Origin: Candidatus Regiella endosymbiont of Tuberolachnus salignus
Lineage (GTDB): Bacteria; Pseudomonadota; Gammaproteobacteria; Enterobacterales; Enterobacteriaceae
Length of the DNA stretch: 64,000 nt
Assembly (NCBI RefSeq): GCF_964020115.1
Contig: NZ_OZ026542.1
Span: 744,001 to 808,000 of the forward strand
Reading direction: 5' to 3'
The notes beneath the pieces were generated by a model that saw nothing but the letters and a program-made list of their open reading frames with translations, ran no database searches and was not told where the DNA came from. Made by a program: the position numbers and the translations under genes. Positions 8,773-17,692 of the stretch are shown here, in pieces. Every line of letters starts with the position of its first letter. The stretch's first letter is position 1.

Positions 8773-11700
8773 ATGAAGCTTAACGCAGCATCCCAATATC
8801 GCGATGGCACCAGTCAACGCCATCGATTGTTGACCGCTCTGGCTCCGGATTATTTTGTTGTCGATGATCGCACATTGCATGATGTTATCCAGTTTGCTCA
8901 GGCGTATGCCAAAGAGCTTCGATTTTATGAGAGCGGACAAATTACCCCTACAGACTGGATCGGTTTTTTGCCTACGGATAAACAGTTTATTGAGGACGCC
9001 GTTCGTTTTATTAAGCAGCCGGAAGCCATTGTTGACCTGGATCGGCGAATGGCGTTGATGCAACCTCATCGGGTCTTGTTTTGGGTTTTTCTCTTATTGC
9101 TTCGTTACCCCCAGCAGCAATTGAACGCCCTCACGCAGCGTTATCTCGAGTTTTACTACCGAGACTGCCTACAATTAAGAGAAAAACCGCCCCAGCCGGA
9201 TCGGGCGCATGTGATCTTCGAACTGGCGCCATCTCAGCAAGCCTATTGCCTTAAAGAAGGGATCTTACTCAGTACGGAGCAAGGTCAATCTGATAGCGCG
9301 GCGCCGATTTATCGTCTCGACCGAGATAGCGTGATCACCTCGGCACAAGTGGCTAAAATTTGTGCCTTGGCGCTTAAAAAAGAAGTGTACGACTTTGCGA
9401 CTTTTTATCACCCGGGAAAAACCAGCGATAACGATTTTGCCGCTCTGTTGCAGTGGGTTTTAGAGAGAGCAGCGCAACAGGTGGCTATGCCCGCAGGTTT
9501 TGAGAACGCAGCGCCAACGCCTTCCATTGATTTGCCTTCGCTCAAAATGCTCGCTGAGCAAGATCAATTAAAAGGTAAACAAAAAGATTACATTGAAGAA
9601 GAGCTGGCTTTCCATGACGTGAACGATTTCAAAATGTGTTTGCAAGGGCATCGGTTGCAGACGGCAGAACAAACAGACCAGATTCACAAGATGATGGAAC
9701 GTGTTTATCAAAAAAAAATAGCGCTCCAGCGATACCAGGCACTAGAACATAAACATCGTAATGGAAATTTTATCAACATGCTGGCCTTCGCGCTGGGTGC
9801 TCCATTACCGACATTGCCCAGTCCGCACACTGCGATAACGTCCTTAAAAACCGATCTCACCCATCCTGCGGTCATGGATTATATTAATAAAAAACTCTAT
9901 ATGACGATTAAGGATTTTGAAAAAATCATCGATATCGTCATTAAAGCGCCTGACATCAATTCCAAGGATTGGAAGGAAGTGTATCAACTCGTCCAGGGTG
10001 CTCAGACCCTAAAGCAACCTTATCCCGATATTCGTATTGAAAAAACAACGCATCTGTGTACACGCGTTATGCTGGATGCTGAACTGAAGGAGCATAAGCC
10101 GTTTAAAACATTCGATTGGTCTGCAACCGATACCCCGGCTCTGCTCGGTTTTGCTGTCAGTTCGCCTTTATTACGCCTTGGTGAAGGGCGCAGGAAGATC
10201 ACTTTAACAGTAGACTGTCAACGCGATACTTTTCACCTTGATCGGCTGAATAAATTTGTGCAACAGTCACCTTTCACTTTTCAATTAAGCGGCGCTGAAA
10301 CCCATTTTGCTCCCTCGTCGGCGACAGTCACCGCAGGGCATTTTTTTTTGGCAACCGCCCTGGCGGAATACGATACGAATACGTTGGCTTTAATTTGCCG
10401 TTTTAAAGGTGAAAAGGGGCAATTCAACAGCGAGAGGGATAAGGATAATTATCTCCAATTTGAAGACGGGCAGCTTTATCAAATCACGGAGGTGATGAGT
10501 GCGCAACACGCTAAACTCCGCCCCGTCGGTTTTTTGCCGAGTAAAGGTTTCATTAAAAAATACCCTGAACTCACTCTGACGGGCACGGGCAGCCCTTTGT
10601 CAGGCTTGGCATTAGAAGAAATGCCTGTCACTGAAGGCATAGGCGGCAAAACGCGTAAAATCATCACGGCAAACAGCAATTTGTTTACCGTGAAAGATCA
10701 TTTTAAACAGTACATTTTATGGACGGACGGGCGAGTTTATCGGATTGAACACCGGGTGAATGCCAATAAAATAGAAGTCGTTGAAGTGGCTTATTTACCG
10801 GATATAAAACCCAAACCCGCCGCGCCACGGCTGTATCCCGATATTCAATTGACGGAAACCGAAATACTCACGGGGTTAGTTATCGATGGCGTCGCTGCAA
10901 ATAACGAGCAATTCACAGAAAAAGAGGTCGGTAATTGGTTGGTTTGGTCCAATGGGCAGGTCTTTGCTATTCAAAAACAGGTGGGGAACCAAGAAGTTAA
11001 AGTCGCTTGTAGAGGGCAATTACCTCCCAATACGAAGATTGAAAAATATGCTGCTGACGCCTTATTTTTAAATGGGCTTCAGTTTACATTCGATCTTAAT
11101 GAAACGGCCCCGGCAATGACCGCTCCGCTAATCGATGTTAGCCATCAAGGGTTGACCGGTGTTGACCCGACGATAAAAATAACCCTCAAAGCCGGGGGTG
11201 ACTACGATCTGTTTAAAATGATCATCGTAGAAAAATATAAGTTGGCGGTGAATGTGCAAGGGATTAAGGATGTAAAACGGAGAAACGATGCATCGCTGTT
11301 AACGAACACCGTTTTATTGCAGCCGTTTGGTGATCAACCTACCGCCCATGCCGGATTTTATTGGGCGCACTCAGAAATTTGTGATAACGCGTTAGATTCA
11401 CTGGATTTAGGCATCACCTGGTCAGGGTTACCCGAAGATTTTGGTACCCACTATGCGGTTTATAATGCGGTTTTAAATAAAAAAATTGATAACACAAGCT
11501 TTCAAACCCAGTTAACCGTCGTGAACAACCGTGTCGTCACCGCCATTGGCACGCCACAATGCTTATTTTCCGTCGATCCGAACAGTAAAAAATTAACCGC
11601 CCACACCTGTCTGCAGTTTAAAAATTTACCGAAGCTGGGTGAGGAGGAGGTAAACCGCTTCACACACAACGACCCCGATGAAGAAGACCCTATGGCCTGG

Positions 11701-13230
11701 TCTCGCTATTTTAAACTCGCATTAACCGAGCAAGATTTTTTGCACGACCAATATGCTACGGTGCTCAACAAAAGCGCATTAGCCCCGCCGACAGAAGGTA
11801 AAAGTGTGCCGGACGTCTATCCGCCTTATACGCCATTGATACGCGACTTGACGCTCAATTATACGGCTTCCACGCTGATAAACCTGACCCATCCTGCCCA
11901 TAATGCAATCAATGAAGCACAATTATTTCAGCTACATCCCTTTGGAAGTAAGGTCTTGGGGCACAACGTCAATCAGTTATTACCCCAATTTTCAGCCGCG
12001 GGTTATTTATATATGGGTCTGAAAGACGCAACCGTGCCGGCACCGCTCTCATTACTGTTTCAAATCATCCCGAGCGAAAGTGATAAGCTGGAAGAAAGCG
12101 CCGATATGACCTATCACTATTTAGGTCAACATGATTGGGTAGCAGCAGATAGCTCGACTTATTTTCATGATGAGACGAAAGGGTTGATGCACAGTGGGGT
12201 GATGTCGTTTCATCTGCCAGCGGCCGCCAGTCATGAAAATCCCCTGATGCCCACGGGTTTACACTGGTTGTGCGGCTCCGTTAATCAAGAGGTGGTATCG
12301 CCTCAGATTGTTGCGATTAAAACACAAGCGGCAACAGTCACGTTGGCAAAGGAGGCGAATGATGAACACTACCGCAAACCGTTACCGGCTTATTCTATTA
12401 ATCAACTTGTTACTGCCGATCCACAGATAAAAGCGGTCACACAACCCTACGCTTCATTTGGGGGGCGTGCCAGGGAAAATCATCAGGCTTTTTGGCAACG
12501 GACGAGTGAGCGATTACGTCATAAACAGCGCGCCATTTCCAGCTGGGATTATGAGCGCTTAGTGTTAGCGGCATTTCCACAGCTCTACAAAGTCAAGTGT
12601 TTAACGCAAACACAACTGAGCGCATCACCGTTAGCGAAGGTCACTGTCGTGGTTATCCCCGACAATGCCAATAACAGCGAACCCTTTTTGCTGTTGAAAC
12701 CCAAGGCCTCGCGTGACTTGCTGGAAGCAATCAAAGTTTATTTAAGCCGGTATATTTCGCCTTTCGTTGATTTGGAAGTGAAAAATCCAAGCTATGAACA
12801 AATAAAATACCGGGTCACTGTTCGCTTTAAAAAAGCCGATGAACCCGGTAATGATATTGCTGAACTCAATAAAGCGATTAAACGCTTTCTGTCACCTTGG
12901 GCCTATGAAAGTACCGCGGAGGTGACATTCGGTAGCTATATTCACAACTCATTGTTAATCCATTTTATTGAAAAACAGCCTTATGTCGATTACGTCGCCC
13001 AACTCAGACTCATTGAACACATCAAACTGGACAGTGATCTCACGGCTTCTAACACCGTTTATTCGATACTGGATGTGGATCAAGCGCAAGCGCAAGTGCA
13101 CGCCCTCGATGCTGTCTTGGTTTCTGCCCCGGAACATATTATCGAATTAGTGACAATGCATCAGCATGAAGATATTTATTTTGAAGGGATTGGTCACATG
13201 ATCATTGAAACAGATTTCATCGTTCATTAA
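8773..13230 (+). CDS. Large baseplate wedge protein, gp6/baseplate J-like (Afp11/Pvc11-like)
   Basis: This 1485-residue protein forms the ring of the baseplate that triggers sheath contraction. The gp6/J-type region is near residues 1230-1400 (GGRARENHQAFWQRTSERLRH, then AISSWDYERLVLAAFPQLYKVK), the hallmark of this family. It is longer than most phage J proteins but normal for eCIS Afp11. The upstream 8665-8772 stretch has no strong ribosome-binding site, only TTTGGAAAAAA. The reading frame is intact across 4.5 kb, which suggests continuing selection. Confidence 0.92.
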   Translation: MKLNAASQYRDGTSQRHRLLTALAPDYFVVDDRTLHDVIQFAQAYAKELRFYESGQITPTDWIGFLPTDKQFIEDAVRFIKQPEAIVDLDRRMALMQPHRVLFWVFLLLLRYPQQQLNALTQRYLEFYYRDCLQLREKPPQPDRAHVIFELAPSQQAYCLKEGILLSTEQGQSDSAAPIYRLDRDSVITSAQVAKICALALKKEVYDFATFYHPGKTSDNDFAALLQWVLERAAQQVAMPAGFENAAPTPSIDLPSLKMLAEQDQLKGKQKDYIEEELAFHDVNDFKMCLQGHRLQTAEQTDQIHKMMERVYQKKIALQRYQALEHKHRNGNFINMLAFALGAPLPTLPSPHTAITSLKTDLTHPAVMDYINKKLYMTIKDFEKIIDIVIKAPDINSKDWKEVYQLVQGAQTLKQPYPDIRIEKTTHLCTRVMLDAELKEHKPFKTFDWSATDTPALLGFAVSSPLLRLGEGRRKITLTVDCQRDTFHLDRLNKFVQQSPFTFQLSGAETHFAPSSATVTAGHFFLATALAEYDTNTLALICRFKGEKGQFNSERDKDNYLQFEDGQLYQITEVMSAQHAKLRPVGFLPSKGFIKKYPELTLTGTGSPLSGLALEEMPVTEGIGGKTRKIITANSNLFTVKDHFKQYILWTDGRVYRIEHRVNANKIEVVEVAYLPDIKPKPAAPRLYPDIQLTETEILTGLVIDGVAANNEQFTEKEVGNWLVWSNGQVFAIQKQVGNQEVKVACRGQLPPNTKIEKYAADALFLNGLQFTFDLNETAPAMTAPLIDVSHQGLTGVDPTIKITLKAGGDYDLFKMIIVEKYKLAVNVQGIKDVKRRNDASLLTNTVLLQPFGDQPTAHAGFYWAHSEICDNALDSLDLGITWSGLPEDFGTHYAVYNAVLNKKIDNTSFQTQLTVVNNRVVTAIGTPQCLFSVDPNSKKLTAHTCLQFKNLPKLGEEEVNRFTHNDPDEEDPMAWSRYFKLALTEQDFLHDQYATVLNKSALAPPTEGKSVPDVYPPYTPLIRDLTLNYTASTLINLTHPAHNAINEAQLFQLHPFGSKVLGHNVNQLLPQFSAAGYLYMGLKDATVPAPLSLLFQIIPSESDKLEESADMTYHYLGQHDWVAADSSTYFHDETKGLMHSGVMSFHLPAAASHENPLMPTGLHWLCGSVNQEVVSPQIVAIKTQAATVTLAKEANDEHYRKPLPAYSINQLVTADPQIKAVTQPYASFGGRARENHQAFWQRTSERLRHKQRAISSWDYERLVLAAFPQLYKVKCLTQTQLSASPLAKVTVVVIPDNANNSEPFLLLKPKASRDLLEAIKVYLSRYISPFVDLEVKNPSYEQIKYRVTVRFKKADEPGNDIAELNKAIKRFLSPWAYESTAEVTFGSYIHNSLLIHFIEKQPYVDYVAQLRLIEHIKLDSDLTASNTVYSILDVDQAQAQVHALDAVLVSAPEHIIELVTMHQHEDIYFEGIGHMIIETDFIVH

Positions 13231-13263
13231 GGCTTTACATTTAATTCTATAGAGGAAACCACA

Positions 13264-14502
13264 ATGCCTCAAAAAACCAGAGCAGAGCTAAAAGACCGCT
13301 TTAAGCGCGGTGACAGACCCACCGCGCAAGATTTTAGCGATCTATTCGAATCTTTTTTAAACGTTAAAGAAGATTGGATCAAAAAACCAGAAGGGGTTGA
13401 AAAGCCGCTGCGCATCATGCCACAAAGTGACCAACAAAATTGGCTGGATTTCTGTGTCAATGAAAGCAGTTGCGATACGGATTACTGGCGTTTAAATCAT
13501 CAACCTCAGGACGATAGCACCGGTTTCAATTTATCTTATGAGGGTAAAAGCCGACTTTTCATTGATAAAGAAAAGGGGAAAACCGGCATTGGCACCTTTA
13601 ATCCTGGCGCACAATTGCATATTCAGTCCACGAAGGGCGTGCATATGTTACGTGTTGGCACTGCTGATACTACTGCCTTGTTTATTAAAGAAGACGGTAA
13701 GGTAGGCATTAATCATGCAAGTCCAAGCTGCCCATTGGATATTAAAGGTGAGGCCCAGGCGTCGGGTTTTGGCTTAACGGATCGAACAACACATTGGGAG
13801 CAAAATGGCACCTTGTACCAGTGTGATGGACCCGTTTATCTCACCACCGATCACGGACTTCATCTGCGCATGCAGGACAGTGCGGATACTGCGTTTCATT
13901 TCGACACCCCCCAGGGAACATTAACGATTAGCGCCCAAAGTATTAATCAAAAATCGATAGAAGCAGAGGGTTATATCTCGTGTAGAGGCCGTATTAAGTG
14001 TCGATCGGGGATACAGATCGATGAAGGCAGTGCGAGTTCTCACTGGAATAACTCCGACGGTGCGTTTTATCGCTATAATAAGCATTGGTATCTCTCGGTA
14101 GACAATAACCTTTATTTTCGCAAAAAAGGAGCAAAAAATATCGCTTTTCATTTTGATATTGATACCGCGACGTTAAGAGCCAACAAGTTTCAGCAGGCCT
14201 CTGATCGCCGTATCAAAACCAATATCAAACCGCTCGGGTCGGTGCTTGACAAAATACAACGATTACAGGGGATCTATTATGACTGGAGTGACCATGCGAG
14301 GACAAAAGACTATCTCAAAGAGCCGCAAATAGGACTAATTGCCGACGAACTGCAAGCGTCGTTTCCTGAATTGGTCGCTTGTGACCAAGATAATTTTAAA
14401 TACGTTGATTACGGGCGTTTTACCGCGGTATTGCTGGAAGCGGTCAAACAACAGCAGCAAATGATAGCGCAATTGTTTGTGCATTTGAAACTCACGCCAT
14501 AG
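13264..14502 (+). CDS. eCIS fibre/spike protein with C-terminal peptidase S74 chaperone domain
   Basis: This 412-residue protein is probably a second receptor-binding fibre. The N-terminus (TRAELKDRFKRGDRPTAQDF) is a module seen in eCIS-linked fibres. The centre holds repeated fibre segments (GKTGIGTFNPGAQLHIQS, then GKVGINHASPSCPLDIKG). Residues ~315-405 form an intramolecular chaperone domain of the S74 family with SDRRIKTNI, whose Ser and Lys match the self-cleaving dyad, and IGLIADELQASFPELV. The family releases this domain after trimer folding. The ribosome-binding site is GAGGAAA. It lies between the gp6-like and gp7-like genes. Confidence 0.87.
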   Translation: MPQKTRAELKDRFKRGDRPTAQDFSDLFESFLNVKEDWIKKPEGVEKPLRIMPQSDQQNWLDFCVNESSCDTDYWRLNHQPQDDSTGFNLSYEGKSRLFIDKEKGKTGIGTFNPGAQLHIQSTKGVHMLRVGTADTTALFIKEDGKVGINHASPSCPLDIKGEAQASGFGLTDRTTHWEQNGTLYQCDGPVYLTTDHGLHLRMQDSADTAFHFDTPQGTLTISAQSINQKSIEAEGYISCRGRIKCRSGIQIDEGSASSHWNNSDGAFYRYNKHWYLSVDNNLYFRKKGAKNIAFHFDIDTATLRANKFQQASDRRIKTNIKPLGSVLDKIQRLQGIYYDWSDHARTKDYLKEPQIGLIADELQASFPELVACDQDNFKYVDYGRFTAVLLEAVKQQQQMIAQLFVHLKLTP

Positions 14503-14560
14503 AAAACAGTTCATCTTCAAAGCCACTTTTATCCCCTCCAACACAGTGAGCCGCCCCTAC

Positions 14561-14779
14561 ATGAAACAACCATTACAGCGTCGTCTGGACGAGCTAAAAC
14601 AGGCCTTTGCGCAAGGCCAAACGGTGTTTAACGAGCTTAAAGAAAAACAAGCCAATACGCATGACACCTTGTTACGTCTACAAGGCGCGATTCAAGTGCT
14701 AGAAGAAATATTGACGCAAGAGCCCGTTTCTGATGAAGCCGAGAAAGCCCTTCATCCGTCCCCAAAAGACGACAATTGA
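14561..14779 (+). CDS. Small coiled-coil protein in eCIS operon
   Basis: This ~72-residue protein is highly charged and helical (RRLDELKQAFAQGQTVFNELK, then LLRLQGAIQVLEEILTQEP), with heptad-like spacing that predicts a coiled coil. No family is recognised with certainty. Similar short coiled-coil proteins lie next to fibre genes in other eCIS and phage tail loci, where they may act as fibre chaperones or connectors; that role is inferred here. A GTG at 14546 would add five residues; the ATG at 14561 is chosen, although neither has a clear ribosome-binding site. Confidence 0.55.
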   Translation: MKQPLQRRLDELKQAFAQGQTVFNELKEKQANTHDTLLRLQGAIQVLEEILTQEPVSDEAEKALHPSPKDDN

Positions 14780-14829
14780 GATAAAACACAACCGAATGCG
14801 ACTTAACAGTAAAATACAGAGCAAACAGT

Positions 14830-17679
14830 ATGATAAACAATGATGCCATGGCCACGACAGCGCCACCCACAACGCCAACCCCGCTTGGCATGGATTATGC
14901 CTTTCTGCGCAAAACGGGTATTGAGCATATTCAACGCTTAGCCGGTGAACTGTGGACTGACCATAACACACATGATCCCGGTATCACGCTATTGGAGTGT
15001 TTATGTTACGCCATCACCGATGTGAGTTATCGCTTATCGTTTGAGATGAAAGATTTGTTGGCCGTATTACCCACCCACGGAAGCAACCCGTCAAACATAA
15101 GCCGTGCCCCTTTGTTTACGGCACGTGATATTCTGACTTCTCATCCTGTGACGCTCAACGACTATCGCAAATTGTTAATCGATATTCCTGGCGTCAGAAA
15201 CGCATGGATTGAAAAAAATCCCGCGTCTTTGGTGCCCATTTATTATGAAGCCCAATCCAATTGCTTACGCTTGAATCAAGCCACGGAAACGGCAAAACCG
15301 CTGCCCCTACGCGGTATATACCAAGTGTATATCGCCAAGGACGACACGGTTTCCGATGGCAAAAAAGAACAAGCGCTGATGAAGACAGTGAAAGCGCGAT
15401 TACACCAATACCGCCAGATCGCCGAGGATTTTGCCGATCCCATTCTGCTGCCCTTTGAAGAAATTACCGTAAAATTACACATCGTGGTGGCCGATGATGT
15501 GGATCTTGATCGCTTAGCGGCGCATATCTACTGGCAATTAAGTCAGGCGATTGCACCTACTCTCTCTTTTCATTCACTGAGTGCCCGGCGCCAGGAAAAT
15601 AGGCCGATTGACACGATTTTTGAAGGACCTCCTTTAGCCAACGGTTTTATTGATGAGACTGAGCTGGAAGGATTTGATCGTAAAACCACGCTGCGTAGCT
15701 CCGACTTTATTCATATTATTCTCGATATGGATGGTGTGCAGTCGGTGAAAAAAATTGCGCTGGAAAGCAGTCAAAAGAGCGGATTTCACCAACCCTGGGT
15801 GTTAGAACTAGACCTGAATTACACACCGAAATTGAAACCGTTGCAACAACTGCTCGAAAGCGATCTACAATTTGAGCGCCAGGGTATCCTTTGTCAAATC
15901 AATATAGAGGCGGCTAAAGCACATCTCAAAAACGTGAAGGAGCGCGAGGCATTCGATAAAAAAAAGCAGCCGCTACAAGATATTCCACTGCCCCGCGGTC
16001 ACTATCGACACCTCGGCGACTATGTATCGATACAACATGATCTCCCCCCCAACTACGGTATAGGATCATTAGGGCTGCCCGATTCTGTCTCCCCAACGCG
16101 TAAAATTCAAGCCAAACAACTCAAAGCGTATTTACTTTTCTTTGATCAATTGCTGGCCAATTATCTTGCGCAATTAGCACACATTAGAGAGCTATTTTGT
16201 CCCCCTATAATAGGAGATACCGCGCCTCGGTCGATTCAGACGTATTTTACCCAGTCCGTCACCGATGTGCCGGAACTCGACAGTGTACTGAATCCCGATC
16301 ACAAAACGCATTTACAGCAAGCCATAGAAAATGTTGACACGAAGATAACACGTGAAAATAAATTGTTAAATCATTTAATGGCCCGCTTTGGGGAGCAATT
16401 TATCGATGACGCTCTGTTGTTATATGACAAACAACAGCAGCGTAAGCCGGTGATTTCTCTTGGCGAAAATAAAGCGCCTTGGCAGGGGTTTCATCTCGAG
16501 GACAAACTCGCTTTTCTGCAAGCCTACCCGCAAATGAGTGCCGCCCGTGGCAGCGCCTTTAACTATACCCAAAAAAGGGGGGATACGGACAATATTGCTG
16601 GCCTCAAAAGGCGTCTCTGCGGATTATTAGGTATACAAGCGGTGAATACCGCCACGATTAACGATGAAGGATTTCACCTCGTTGAACATGTGCTGCTAAG
16701 ACCCCGATCAACGCCGTCCACTGAGCCCTATTGGGCATTTTTGGGTTCACCGATTGTTAATTTTTCGGAATCAGCGCCTACACGCATTGCTCGTTTTTCG
16801 AAATCAGCGCCTAACAGAACTGTCTGTCACGTTCCCGATCATGATTTACAAGCAGGTGATCACATCACGATTTCTAATACCACGCATTATAACGGGCGCT
16901 ATGAAATAAAATGGACCGCCAAGGATTCTTTTCATATTGAAAAACCCTTTGTCGCGGAAGAGGCGAATCAAGGCAAATGGACGTTTCCTAACAGCACTTT
17001 AGCGCCTACACGCATTGCTCGTTTTTCGAAATCAGCGCCTAACAGAACTGTCTGTCACGTTCCCGATCATGATTTACAAGCAGGTGATCACATCACGATT
17101 TCTAATACCACGCATTATAACGGGCGCTATGAAATAAAATGGACCGCCAAGGATTCCTTTCATATTGAAAAGCCCTTTGTCGCGGAAGAGGTGAATCAAG
17201 GCAAATGGACGTTTCCTAACAGCACTTTTTGTCATGCCTCCGATCACGGTTTACAAAAAGGCGATCACATCACGGTTTCTGACACCGGTCATTATAAAGG
17301 GAATTATGAAATAAAATGGAAGGACAAGGATTACTTTTGTATTGAAAAGCCTTTTGTCGCAGAAGAGGCGAATCAAGCTCAATGGGCGATGGACATTCAT
17401 GGGAAAGATCCTTATTCATTACAACTGAGTTTTATTTTTCCTGCTGCGTCAAAACGATTTAAAGAGAAAAATTTTAAAAAATTGCTCTGTGACGTCTTAA
17501 TCAATGAAGTGCCTGCCCACCTGGTGATTTATGTGCATTGGTTTAATTACAAGGCTATGTGCGCATTTGAAGAAGTCTATCAGGCGTGGTTAACGAAAAT
17601 GGCCACCGATCCTACCTCTGCTTGGCAAGAATCGGTGCAATTACTGGCATTGCTTCGCATGGGCAAAGCGCTAACGTAG
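14830..17679 (+). CDS. Baseplate protein, gp7-like (Afp12/Pvc12-like), with duplicated inserted domain
   Basis: This 949-residue protein completes the baseplate wedge together with the gp6-like protein. The N-terminal region (LAGELWTDHNTHDPGITLLE, then CYAITDVSYRLSFEMKDL) is the Afp12 family signature. Residues ~649-855 hold three copies of a beta-rich module (DHDLQAGDHITISNTTHY, then GRYEIKWTAKDSFHIEKP). The first two copies are almost identical at DNA level and the third is diverged. The module resembles small all-beta domains of tail proteins. The frame is preserved because the repeat is 228 bp. The insertion probably faces outward and could alter surface contacts; this is inference. Confidence 0.87.
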   Translation: MINNDAMATTAPPTTPTPLGMDYAFLRKTGIEHIQRLAGELWTDHNTHDPGITLLECLCYAITDVSYRLSFEMKDLLAVLPTHGSNPSNISRAPLFTARDILTSHPVTLNDYRKLLIDIPGVRNAWIEKNPASLVPIYYEAQSNCLRLNQATETAKPLPLRGIYQVYIAKDDTVSDGKKEQALMKTVKARLHQYRQIAEDFADPILLPFEEITVKLHIVVADDVDLDRLAAHIYWQLSQAIAPTLSFHSLSARRQENRPIDTIFEGPPLANGFIDETELEGFDRKTTLRSSDFIHIILDMDGVQSVKKIALESSQKSGFHQPWVLELDLNYTPKLKPLQQLLESDLQFERQGILCQINIEAAKAHLKNVKEREAFDKKKQPLQDIPLPRGHYRHLGDYVSIQHDLPPNYGIGSLGLPDSVSPTRKIQAKQLKAYLLFFDQLLANYLAQLAHIRELFCPPIIGDTAPRSIQTYFTQSVTDVPELDSVLNPDHKTHLQQAIENVDTKITRENKLLNHLMARFGEQFIDDALLLYDKQQQRKPVISLGENKAPWQGFHLEDKLAFLQAYPQMSAARGSAFNYTQKRGDTDNIAGLKRRLCGLLGIQAVNTATINDEGFHLVEHVLLRPRSTPSTEPYWAFLGSPIVNFSESAPTRIARFSKSAPNRTVCHVPDHDLQAGDHITISNTTHYNGRYEIKWTAKDSFHIEKPFVAEEANQGKWTFPNSTLAPTRIARFSKSAPNRTVCHVPDHDLQAGDHITISNTTHYNGRYEIKWTAKDSFHIEKPFVAEEVNQGKWTFPNSTFCHASDHGLQKGDHITVSDTGHYKGNYEIKWKDKDYFCIEKPFVAEEANQAQWAMDIHGKDPYSLQLSFIFPAASKRFKEKNFKKLLCDVLINEVPAHLVIYVHWFNYKAMCAFEEVYQAWLTKMATDPTSAWQESVQLLALLRMGKALT
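16774..17227 (+). repeat. Two near-identical 228-bp direct repeats inside the Afp12-like gene
   Basis: The block starting at 16774 recurs at 17002 with an offset of 228 bp (76 codons) and only a few substitutions. A third, clearly diverged protein-level copy follows at ~17228-17390. The near-identity points to a recent in-frame duplication that could expand or contract by recombination. Confidence 0.9.
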
Positions 17680-17692
17680 CAGTCTACAGACG

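Noticed and set aside
8686-9069. 127-codon minus-strand frame over the start of the Afp11-like gene
   Set aside because: It is a shadow of the strongly supported baseplate gene.
14546-14560. GTG start for the small coiled-coil protein
   Set aside because: No ribosome-binding site supports it over the ATG 15 bases later, although it cannot be excluded.
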